NCBI RefSeq assembly: GCF_014656055.1
Contig: NZ_BNBR01000009.1
Span: 229,481-293,480 of the forward strand
Reading direction: 5' to 3'
Length of the DNA stretch: 64,000 nucleotides
Source of the DNA: Streptomyces griseosporeus
Lineage (GTDB): Bacteria > Actinomycetota > Actinomycetes > Streptomycetales > Streptomycetaceae
This document shows positions 24,420-31,559 of the stretch, one piece after another. The notes under the pieces were generated by a model that was not told the DNA's origin, ran no database searches, and saw only the letters and a list, made by a program, of their open reading frames with translations. The first letter of the stretch is position 1. Each line of letters opens with the position of its first letter. The translations under genes and the position numbers were made by a program.

Positions 24420-25115
24420 CTATGCCGCCGCAGGCACCGCCCGCACCCATATCCGGTCCTCCGTGAGATACCGGTCGACCCTCAGCCCCGCTTCGGCGAG
24501 CGCCTCCTCGAACTGTTCCTTCGTCAGCGGCCGGGCACGGAACGTCTGGGTCCAGGTGGCGTCCGGAAAGACGTACTCGGCGTGGACCGAGCGCACGCCT
24601 TCGTTGACCGGCTCGGAGGAGAGGATCCGTACCGTGAAGCCGTGGGGGTCGCGGCGCTCCCGCGGTACACGGCTGTGGTAGTCCTCGCCCTCCCGCTGGA
24701 TCAGGACACAGCCGTCCTCGGCCACATGCCGAACGCACGTGCGCAGCAGGCCGCGTCGGACGTCCAGGTCGGCGGCGTGCACGAGGAACGACGCAAGCAG
24801 CACCACGTCGAACCTCTCGCCCAGGTCGAGGTCCTCGATGGGACTGCATATCGTGCGTGCCCCGCGCACCCGGGCCAGCATCTCCGGGGACTCGTCGACC
24901 GCGGTGACCGTGAAGCCCCGCTCCAGCAGCGGATGGGTCATGCGGCCCACCCCGCTGCCCAGTTCGAGCATGCTCGCGCCTGCCGGCACGGCGGCCTCGA
25001 TGATGTCCGGCTCCGGCCCGGCCGGCAGCCGGGAGTACAGCTCGACCGCGCAGCCGTCCGGGGTGATCGCCCCGGGTCCCGTCCCCTGATGTCCCGCTCG
25101 CGTCTTCAGCTCCAT
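24420..25115 (-). CDS. Class I SAM-dependent methyltransferase
   Basis: A 231-aa methyltransferase: motif I is MLELGSGVGRMTHPLL, motif post-I TAVDESPEMLARV, then CSPIEDLDLGERFDVVLLASFLVHAAD. The C-terminal part (FPDATWTQTFRARPLTKEQFEEALAEAGL) is the usual substrate side. Start ATG 25115 (MELKTRAGHQ). The substrate is unknown. It is transcribed in the same direction as the GNAT_C gene upstream, 88 bp apart. Confidence 0.85.
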   Translation of the reverse strand: MELKTRAGHQGTGPGAITPDGCAVELYSRLPAGPEPDIIEAAVPAGASMLELGSGVGRMTHPLLERGFTVTAVDESPEMLARVRGARTICSPIEDLDLGERFDVVLLASFLVHAADLDVRRGLLRTCVRHVAEDGCVLIQREGEDYHSRVPRERRDPHGFTVRILSSEPVNEGVRSVHAEYVFPDATWTQTFRARPLTKEQFEEALAEAGLRVDRYLTEDRIWVRAVPAAA

Positions 25116-25175
25116 GCCCGTCCAACGGCCCGCTTCCGCACGGCCGTTCCCCCTCGCCACGGGTTCACCCGTTCG

Positions 25176-25205
25176 AGTGGTCGGGGCGTCAGTGGTCGGG
25201 GCGTC
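25176..25205. repeat. 15-bp perfect tandem duplication
   Basis: AGTGGTCGGGGCGTC occurs twice, head to tail, at 25176-25190 and 25191-25205. It reaches the stop codon (25204-25206) of the minus-strand gene at 25204-26196. It looks like a recent slippage duplication. Confidence 0.7.
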
Positions 25206-26196
25206 ACAGCCGGAACCACCCGTGGCCGACATACCAGTGCCCGCCGCCCCGCAGATGGTCGACCACCGCCCGTTCGAGAGCCGTCCGGCGCGGCAGCCGT
25301 TCCACGTCGGCGTCCGGGGCACCGCCGAAGACGAAACGGACCGGCACGTCGTCCTCCGGCTCGTCGGGCAGCCGGCTGATGTGGAAGCGTTCCTGGAAGC
25401 GGACGATGTTGGAGCCCTCGGGCAGGTACCGCTTCAGCTGCGGGTCGAGCAGCCACGAGCCGCACGTCACCACCTGGTACGGCTCGTCGGGGTAGTGGCG
25501 GGCGAAGAAGGCCCGGGCCAGCTCCAGGGACCGGTCCACGGCCCGCGGCGTCAGCGGCCCGAGGAAGTCGGGGATGTGCAGGCCGAGGCCGAAGTACCCG
25601 GTGCCGACCGGGAGGCCGGCCGCCGCGATGGAGTCGCCGGTCCAGGAGCCGATCCGGCCGCGCTGGAACTGCAGCCGGCCCAGCTGGTACAGCTCGCCGC
25701 GGAAGTGCAGGGTCAGCCAGCGCGGTGCCAGGACGCCTCCCGTGCCGTACCGCCTGCGGTGGGCGGCCAGGCAGCGGCCGGTGTCCGCGAGGGTGCGCCG
25801 GCCGACCTCCGGCGGGATCGCCCGGTCACGGTGGTGGGCGCGTACGGCGGGCAGGGCCGCCAGCAGGACGTACAGCGGGAAGTACCGCTGCAGCGGGCCC
25901 GAGGGCCAGTCCAGCTCGGGCAGCTCGGCTCCGTCCCGGATCTCCCCCATGCCCTCGACGAGCACCGCCAGCGACCGCTCCACGGCGGCCCGCAGCTCCG
26001 GGTCGTCGGTCACCCGCCGGCTCATCCGCACGACGGTGTTGATGTCCTCGTGCGGCACGGCGAGATCGCAGAGCGTCTCGGCCAGTTCGTCGTCGTCCCC
26101 GAACACGCGCACAGCCCCCTGCCTGACGGTGCCGGACGCCCGTCGGGCGCCCGCTCTTCCGGTGTGGAGAACGTCTCCGGCGAAGAGTACGTTCAA
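25204..26196 (-). CDS. Acyltransferase-domain protein (NAT_N / GNAT_C type)
   Basis: A 330-aa protein that resembles the actinobacterial acyltransferase family with an N-terminal helical domain and a C-terminal GNAT-like domain. Conserved-looking stretches are WPSGPLQRYFPLYVLLAALP, WLTLHFRGELYQLGRLQFQRGRIG and VVTCGSWLLDPQLKRYLPEGSNIVRFQERF. No classic acetyl-CoA RxxGxG motif is seen. The assigned family is from memory and should be verified. The last codons overlap a 15-bp tandem repeat. It is divergent from the small membrane protein at 26208. Confidence 0.65.
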   Translation of the reverse strand: MNVLFAGDVLHTGRAGARRASGTVRQGAVRVFGDDDELAETLCDLAVPHEDINTVVRMSRRVTDDPELRAAVERSLAVLVEGMGEIRDGAELPELDWPSGPLQRYFPLYVLLAALPAVRAHHRDRAIPPEVGRRTLADTGRCLAAHRRRYGTGGVLAPRWLTLHFRGELYQLGRLQFQRGRIGSWTGDSIAAAGLPVGTGYFGLGLHIPDFLGPLTPRAVDRSLELARAFFARHYPDEPYQVVTCGSWLLDPQLKRYLPEGSNIVRFQERFHISRLPDEPEDDVPVRFVFGGAPDADVERLPRRTALERAVVDHLRGGGHWYVGHGWFRL

Positions 26197-26207
26197 AAGA
26201 GGAGCGG

Positions 26208-26489
26208 GTGGTCGAGATGCGGACGGGCAGTGAGCCGACGACAGCGCGCAGCGCGCTGCGGATGAGGTTGTGGCTGAGCCTGTGGGGTCTGGTCTGGGCG
26301 ATCTTCGGCACGGCCGTGTTCGCGCTGGTCGGGCGGCCGGGCTGGGCTGCCGCGTGCGGGGCGCTGTGGCTGGTGATCACGGTCGACCTGGCGGTGATCC
26401 TCAAGCACATCCGGCAGGGCCCGCACTTCCAGCCTGGGCCGGACGTCCCGCCGTACCGCCCGCCGGAGCACCGCCATCGCTACCCGTAG
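26208..26489 (+). CDS. DUF6343-type small membrane protein
   Basis: A 93-aa protein starting RTGSEPTTARSALRMRLWLSLWGLVWAIFG, with two hydrophobic segments (residues ~20-40 and 45-65) and a Pro/His-rich end. The RTGSEP-x-TARSALR opening is the family hallmark in Streptomyces. GTG 26208 and ATG 26217 are both possible; AGAGGAG at 26198-26204 sits closer to the GTG. Function is unknown. Confidence 0.75.
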   Translation: MVEMRTGSEPTTARSALRMRLWLSLWGLVWAIFGTAVFALVGRPGWAAACGALWLVITVDLAVILKHIRQGPHFQPGPDVPPYRPPEHRHRYP

Positions 26490-26538
26490 CGCTCGCTACC
26501 CCGGGCCGTTGGGTCGCACGTCCTTGTGGAGCCGGACC

Positions 26539-26919
26539 TCAGTCGTCGAAACGGGCGGCCCTCAGGTACTGCGGGTTCGGGTCCAGCGCCGCCGCCAGAC
26601 GGAAATGGCGCCTGGCCTGGTCCTCGCGGCCCTGGCGCTGGTAGGTGCGGGCGAGCGCGAAGTGCGCGTACGCGTTGTCCGGTTCGCGCTCCAGCACGAT
26701 GGAGAACTCCAACTCGGCGGGGCGCAGCTGCGCGGCGGCGAAGAAGGCGCGGGCGCGCAGCAGACGGGCGGCGGTGTTCTCCGGGTGCGCGGCGATGACG
26801 GAGTCGAGCAGCTTCACCGCACCCCGCGGGTCGCGCGCGGCGAGCAGTTGTTCGGCCGCGCGGTAGTCGATGACGTGTGTCTCCGGAGTACCTCCGGTCG
26901 AACCGCTGATTTCGGGCAC
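26539..26919 (-). CDS. Tetratricopeptide repeat protein
   Basis: A 126-aa protein with about three TPR units: EQLLAARDPRGAVKLLDSVIAAHPENTAA, ARAFFAAAQLRPAELEFSIVLEREPDNAYAHFAL and ARTYQRQGREDQARRHFRLAAALDPN in outline. It should act as a small protein-interaction scaffold. GTG 26919 has AAGGGAAGGA on the minus strand. It lies 50 bp downstream of coaE and may be in the same transcript. Confidence 0.88.
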   Translation of the reverse strand: MPEISGSTGGTPETHVIDYRAAEQLLAARDPRGAVKLLDSVIAAHPENTAARLLRARAFFAAAQLRPAELEFSIVLEREPDNAYAHFALARTYQRQGREDQARRHFRLAAALDPNPQYLRAARFDD

Positions 26920-26969
26920 GGAAAAATCCTTCCCTTGCTGCAGGGGTTCAACGCTTGGACCGAGTACCC

Positions 26970-27602
26970 CTATTCCTCGCCGGGCGCCGGCGCGGCGGCG
27001 CCCTGACCGTGCGCTCTGCGCCGCAGTTCCGCCCACACCTCGCGGACCCGCTGCCGGAGCTGCTCCAGGGGTACGTCGTTGTCGATCACGATGTCGGCGA
27101 TCGCGCGGCGCTTCTCCCGGTCGGCCTGCGCGGCCATCCGCGCGCGTGCGTCCTCCTCGGTCATGCCGCGCAGCCGGACCAGCCGGTCGAGCTGGGTCTG
27201 CGGGGCGGCGTCGACGACGACCACGACGTCGTAGAGCGGGGCGAGGCCGTTCTCGGTGAGGAGCGGGACGTCGTGGACGACGACGGCGTCCTCGGCGGCG
27301 GCCTGTTCCAGTTCGCGGGAGCGGGCGCCCACCAGGGGGTGCACGATCGCGTTGAGGACGGCGAGCTTGTCCGGGTCGGCGAAGACGATGGAGCCCAGCC
27401 TGGGGCGGTCCAGGCTGCCGTCCTCGGTGAGGATCTCCTCGCCGAAGGCGTCGACGACGGCGGCGAGACCGGGCGTGCCGGGCGCGACGACCTCGCGCGC
27501 GATGCGGTCCGCGTCGATCAGTACGGCCCCGCACTCGACGAGCAGCCGGGACACCTCGCTCTTGCCGGCGCCGATCCCGCCGGTCAGGCCCACCTTCAGC
27601 AT
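26970..27602 (-). CDS. coaE: Dephospho-CoA kinase
   Basis: A 210-aa kinase that performs the last step of coenzyme A synthesis. The P-loop is GLTGGIGAGKSEVSRLL; other family motifs are LIDADRIAREVV, FADPDKLAVLNAIVHPLV and VHDVPLLTENG, ending with the lid region RMAAQADREKRRAIADIVIDND. Start ATG 27602 (MLKVGLTGG) is canonical. It lies between PAC2 and the TPR gene on the minus strand. Confidence 0.95.
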   Translation of the reverse strand: MLKVGLTGGIGAGKSEVSRLLVECGAVLIDADRIAREVVAPGTPGLAAVVDAFGEEILTEDGSLDRPRLGSIVFADPDKLAVLNAIVHPLVGARSRELEQAAAEDAVVVHDVPLLTENGLAPLYDVVVVVDAAPQTQLDRLVRLRGMTEEDARARMAAQADREKRRAIADIVIDNDVPLEQLRQRVREVWAELRRRAHGQGAAAPAPGEE

Positions 27603-27665
27603 GACCGGAAGCTTAGGCCCTGCCACCGACAGCGGCGGGGGCAGGGCCGGGGAGCTCGCGCGGGC

Positions 27666-28604
27666 TCAGTTGTCGCCCTCGCGTTCCGCCAGGAACTTCT
27701 CGAACTCGCGCCCGATCTCGTCCGCGGACGGGATGTCGACGGGCTCGGCGAGCATGTTGCCGCGGCTCTCGGCGCCCGCGGCGGCGTCGTACTGGTGCTC
27801 AAGGCCCTGCACCAGGGCGGTCAGCTCCTCGTCGCCCTCGCGGATCTGGCGTTCGATCTCGTTCTGCGTGCGGTGGGCGTCCGTGCGCAGGGAGTGCGCG
27901 ACGGACGGCAGCACCAGACCGGTGGCCGCGGTGATGGCCTCCAGGACGGTCAGCGCCGCGTCCGGGTACGGGGACCGGGCGATGTAGTGCGGGACGTGCG
28001 CGGCGACGCCCAGCACGTCGTGGCCGGCCTCCATCAGGCGGTACTCGACGAGCGCCTCGGCGCTGCCGGGCACCTGGGCCTCGTCGAAGGGGCTGCGGTG
28101 CCCGGGGACGAGGTCCGTACGGTTGCCGTGCGGGGTGAGGCCGACCGGGCGGGTGTGCGGCACGCCCATGGGGATGCCGTGGAAGTTGACCGACAGGCGC
28201 ACGCCGAGCCGCTCCACGATCTGCCGCACGGCGGCGGCGAAGCGCTCCCACTCCACGTCCGGCTCGGGCCCGGACAGCAGCAGGAACGGCGCGCCGGTGG
28301 CGTCCTGGACGAGCCGGACGGTGATCTCGGGTTCGTCGTACGCCGTCCAGCGGTCACGGCGGAAGGTCAGCAGCGGCCGGCGGGCGCGGTAGTCCACGAG
28401 CCGGTCGTGGTCGAAGCGGGCGACGACCTGGTGGGGCAGCGAGTCGAGGAGCCGGTCGACGATCTGGTCGCCGGTCTCGCCCGCGTCGATGTATCCGTCG
28501 AAGTGGTAGAGCATGACAAGTCCGGCCGATTCCTGGGCGAGCGCCATGTCGACGACAGCCAGGCCCTTCGGCTCCCATGCGTACAAACCCTGCGGATCAA
28601 GCAC
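27666..28604 (-). CDS. PAC2-family protein (proteasome assembly chaperone-like)
   Basis: A 312-aa PAC2 protein. Typical stretches are LVMLYHFDGYIDAGETGDQIVDRLL, FLLLSGPEPDVEWERFAAAV, LGVRLSVNFHGIPMGVPHTRP and DVLGVAAHVPHYIARSPYPDAALTVLEAI. Actinobacteria with proteasomes usually carry it, but its role there is unproven. GTG 28604 has AGGAGGAGC upstream. It is separated from rpsA by a strong terminator, so it starts a new unit. Confidence 0.9.
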   Translation of the reverse strand: MLDPQGLYAWEPKGLAVVDMALAQESAGLVMLYHFDGYIDAGETGDQIVDRLLDSLPHQVVARFDHDRLVDYRARRPLLTFRRDRWTAYDEPEITVRLVQDATGAPFLLLSGPEPDVEWERFAAAVRQIVERLGVRLSVNFHGIPMGVPHTRPVGLTPHGNRTDLVPGHRSPFDEAQVPGSAEALVEYRLMEAGHDVLGVAAHVPHYIARSPYPDAALTVLEAITAATGLVLPSVAHSLRTDAHRTQNEIERQIREGDEELTALVQGLEHQYDAAAGAESRGNMLAEPVDIPSADEIGREFEKFLAEREGDN

Positions 28605-28712
28605 TTGGACCGCTCCTCCTCGTGTTCACAGTGAACAACGAGGCGCGCGGCGTGGGCATTCCCGGGTCCGCGCTCTTGATCAGGAGACGTCGAGGGGCCG
28701 GGCCGGAAAACA

Positions 28713-28749
28713 CCGAGGGACCGCACCCGGGAAGGGTGCGGTCCCTCGG
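28713..28749 (-). terminator. rpsA terminator
   Basis: A perfect 16-bp stem (28713-28728 with 28734-28749) and a 5-nt loop lie 41 bp after the rpsA stop. Reading the minus strand, the stem is followed by TGTTTTCC. It is one of the strongest hairpins in the window. Confidence 0.9.
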
Positions 28750-28789
28750 CTATGGACCAAGCGGTCGGCTAGGCCTCAGCGGTTGAGCG

Positions 28790-30283
28790 TCAGCTCTGGC
28801 CGCCGGCCAGCTTCTCGCGCAGGGCAGCCAGCGCCTCGTCCGACGCCAGGGCGCCGGAGGTGTCGCCACCCTCGGAGGAGTACGAACCGCCACCGGAGGC
28901 GGCCGGAGCGGCAGCCTCGCCACCCTCGGCAGCGGCCTGGGCGTCCGCCTCGCGGGACTTGATGACCTGCTGCTGGTGCTGCTCGAAGCGGGACTGCGCC
29001 TCGGCGTACTGGCGCTCCCACTCCTCGCGCTGCTTCTCGTAGCCCGGCAGCCAGTCGTTGGTCTCCGGGTCGAAGCCCTCGGGGTAGATGTAGTTGCCCT
29101 GGTCGTCGTAGGACGCGGCCATGCCGTACAGGGTCGGGTCGAACTCGACCGCGGACGGGTCGGCACCGAAGGACTCGTTGGCCTGCTTCAGCGAGAGGCT
29201 GATGCGGCGGCGCTCGAGGTCGATGTCGATGACCTTGACGAAGATCTCGTCGTTGACCTGGACGACCTGCTCCGGGATCTCCACGTGGCGCTCGGCCAGC
29301 TCGGAGATGTGGACCAGACCCTCGATGCCCTCGTCCACGCGGACGAACGCACCGAACGGAACCAGCTTCGTGACCTTACCGGGCACGACCTGGCCGATCT
29401 GGTGGGTGCGGGCGAACTGCTGCCACGGGTCTTCCTGGGTCGCCTTCAGCGACAGGGAGACGCGCTCGCGGTCCATGTCGACGTCGAGGACCTCGACGGT
29501 GACCTCCTGGCCGACCTCGACGACCTCGGAGGGGTGGTCGATGTGCTTCCAGGACAGCTCGGAGACGTGGACCAGACCGTCGACGCCACCCAGGTCCACG
29601 AAGGCACCGAAGTTGACGATCGAGGAGACCACACCGGAGCGGACCTGACCCTTCTGGAGGGTCGTGAGGAACGTCTGGCGGACCTCGGACTGGGTCTGCT
29701 CCAGCCAGGCACGGCGGGACAGGACCACGTTGTTGCGGTTCTTGTCCAGCTCGATGATCTTGGCCTCGAGCTCCTTGCCCACGTAGGGCTGGAGGTCGCG
29801 GACACGGCGCATCTCGACCAGGGAGGCCGGGAGGAAGCCGCGGAGGCCGATGTCGAGGATGAGACCACCCTTGACGACCTCGATGACGGTACCGGTGACG
29901 ATCCCGTCCTCTTCCTTGATCTTCTCGATGGTGCCCCAGGCACGCTCGTACTGGGCGCGCTTCTTCGAGAGGATCAGGCGGCCTTCCTTGTCCTCCTTCT
30001 GGAGGACCAGGGCCTCGATCTCGTCACCGACGGCGACGACCTCGTTGGGGTCGACGTCGTGCTTGATCGAGAGCTCGCGGCTCGGGATAACGCCTTCGGT
30101 CTTGTAACCGATGTCGAGCAGGACCTCGTCCCGGTCGACCTTCACGATGACGCCGTCGACGATGTCGCCGTCGTTGAAGTACTTGATCGTCTCGTCGATC
30201 GCGGCGAGGAAGGCTTCCTCGTTACCGATGTCGTTGACCGCTACCTGCGGGGTGGTGGCGGTGGTCTCGGTGCTGCTCGTCAT
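28790..30283 (-). CDS. rpsA: 30S ribosomal protein S1
   Basis: A 497-aa protein with four S1 domains (roughly residues 35-105, 120-190, 207-280, 295-365), e.g. GDIVDGVIVKVDRDEVLLDIGYKTEGVIP and GQVRSGVVSSIVNFGAFVDLGGVDGLVHVSEL in outline. An acidic, Ala/Gly-rich C-terminal tail follows (residues ~400-497), ending DEALAALREKLAGG. It binds mRNA on the small subunit during translation initiation. ATG 30283 (MTSSTETTAT) is the start; the promoter lies about 200 bp upstream, leaving a long leader. Confidence 0.97.
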   Translation of the reverse strand: MTSSTETTATTPQVAVNDIGNEEAFLAAIDETIKYFNDGDIVDGVIVKVDRDEVLLDIGYKTEGVIPSRELSIKHDVDPNEVVAVGDEIEALVLQKEDKEGRLILSKKRAQYERAWGTIEKIKEEDGIVTGTVIEVVKGGLILDIGLRGFLPASLVEMRRVRDLQPYVGKELEAKIIELDKNRNNVVLSRRAWLEQTQSEVRQTFLTTLQKGQVRSGVVSSIVNFGAFVDLGGVDGLVHVSELSWKHIDHPSEVVEVGQEVTVEVLDVDMDRERVSLSLKATQEDPWQQFARTHQIGQVVPGKVTKLVPFGAFVRVDEGIEGLVHISELAERHVEIPEQVVQVNDEIFVKVIDIDLERRRISLSLKQANESFGADPSAVEFDPTLYGMAASYDDQGNYIYPEGFDPETNDWLPGYEKQREEWERQYAEAQSRFEQHQQQVIKSREADAQAAAEGGEAAAPAASGGGSYSSEGGDTSGALASDEALAALREKLAGGQS

Positions 30284-30486
30284 GTGGGAAAGGGCTCCGG
30301 TACGGACATTGAAGTCGTAGGTACTGCTACGCCGGAGCCCGTTTCGCTCTGCAGAAGCCGGACAGCCAAGGAAGCGCCAATCCAGACACCGGGTGCCCGG
30401 TGGCGCCTCGACAACCGAGGGGACATACAACAGATGCGAGCGCAGCCTGCTACGTCTGAGGTGCGCAGGCCCGCAGCGCAACTTGT

Positions 30487-30515
30487 AGCATACGGGGGCA
30501 GCCGGACAGGGTCAA
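30487..30515 (-). promoter_or_regulatory. rpsA promoter, TTGACC-N17-TATGCT
   Basis: On the minus strand the -35 TTGACC (30515-30510) and -10 TATGCT (30492-30487) are separated by exactly 17 bp, a near-consensus housekeeping sigma promoter. Initiation near 30480 gives a leader of roughly 195-200 nt before the rpsA ATG. Confidence 0.75.
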
Positions 30516-30565
30516 TGCGCGAAGCCGCACACCCGGGGCGGATCGCCGCATTCCCGGCACAAATC

Positions 30566-31486
30566 GTGTCTTCTGAGGCCACGCGGGCCTGCCGCGTCCC
30601 TTCTCCGACACGACCGGGGCCGGCTGGACGGAAGAGTACGACGAGGGAGCCGATCATCCAAGAGCCCGAAGCGTTCACAGCGGCCGAGCAGGACGCCGAG
30701 CCCGAGGCGACCCGGCGGGAGGCCGGCGTCGCGGAGAGCGTCCGGGCCAACCGGGGCTGGTGGGACCGCAACGCCGACGAGTACCAGGTCGAGCACGGCA
30801 CCTTCCTCGGCGACGACCGGTTCGTCTGGGGCCCCGAGGGGCTGGACGAGGTGGAGGCCGAGCTGCTCGGCCCGGCGGAGGAGCTGAAGGGCCGGGAGGT
30901 GCTGGAGATCGGCGCCGGCGCCGCCCAATGCGCGCGCTGGCTGGCCGCCCAGGGTGCCCGCCCGGTCGCCCTGGACATCTCGCACCGGCAGCTGCAGCAC
31001 GCGCTGCGCATCGGCGCCGGCTTCCCGCTGGTGTGCGCGGACGCTGGCGCGCTGCCCTTCGCGGACGCCTCCTTCGACCTGGCGTGCTCGGCGTACGGGG
31101 CGCTGCCCTTCGTCGCCGATCCGCGGCAGGTGCTGCGGGAGGTGCGCCGGGTGATGCGGCCCGGGGGGCGGTTCGTCTTCTCGGTGACCCACCCGATCCG
31201 CTGGGCGTTCCCGGACGAGCCGGGCCCGGAGGGGCTGAGCGTCTCGGCCTCCTACTTCGACCGCACGCCCTACGTCGAGCAGGACGAGGAGGGCCGCGCG
31301 GTGTACGTGGAACACCACCGCACGCTCGGCGACCGCGTCCGGGACGTGGTGGCGTCGGGCTTCCGGCTGGTGGACCTGGTCGAGCCGGAGTGGCCGGCCT
31401 GGAACACCTCGGAGTGGGGCGGCTGGTCGCCGCTGCGCGGGCACCTCATCCCGGGTACGGCGATCTTCGTGTGCGAGCGGGACTGA
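30566..31486 (+). CDS. Class I SAM-dependent methyltransferase, start uncertain
   Basis: A methyltransferase divergent from rpsA. Motif I is VLEIGAGAAQCARWLAAQGARPVALDIS; further motifs are FADASFDLACSAYGALPFV and VMRPGGRFVFSVTHPIRWAF. The domain begins near SVRANRGWWDRNADEYQVEHG (about 30740). The start is unclear: GTG 30566 gives 306 aa without a ribosome site; ATG 30515 overlaps the rpsA -35 box. GAGGGAG sits before an ATC ATC pair at 30653, which would give a typical 277-aa protein only if a rare ATC start is used. The substrate is unknown. Confidence 0.8.
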   Translation: MSSEATRACRVPSPTRPGPAGRKSTTREPIIQEPEAFTAAEQDAEPEATRREAGVAESVRANRGWWDRNADEYQVEHGTFLGDDRFVWGPEGLDEVEAELLGPAEELKGREVLEIGAGAAQCARWLAAQGARPVALDISHRQLQHALRIGAGFPLVCADAGALPFADASFDLACSAYGALPFVADPRQVLREVRRVMRPGGRFVFSVTHPIRWAFPDEPGPEGLSVSASYFDRTPYVEQDEEGRAVYVEHHRTLGDRVRDVVASGFRLVDLVEPEWPAWNTSEWGGWSPLRGHLIPGTAIFVCERD

Positions 31487-31559
31487 GGCGCGCGCCCAGG
31501 GGACGTTCCGTGCGAGCGGCGTTCGATTCGGGGTTGTCCACAGGCCCGGCGGGGGCGGA

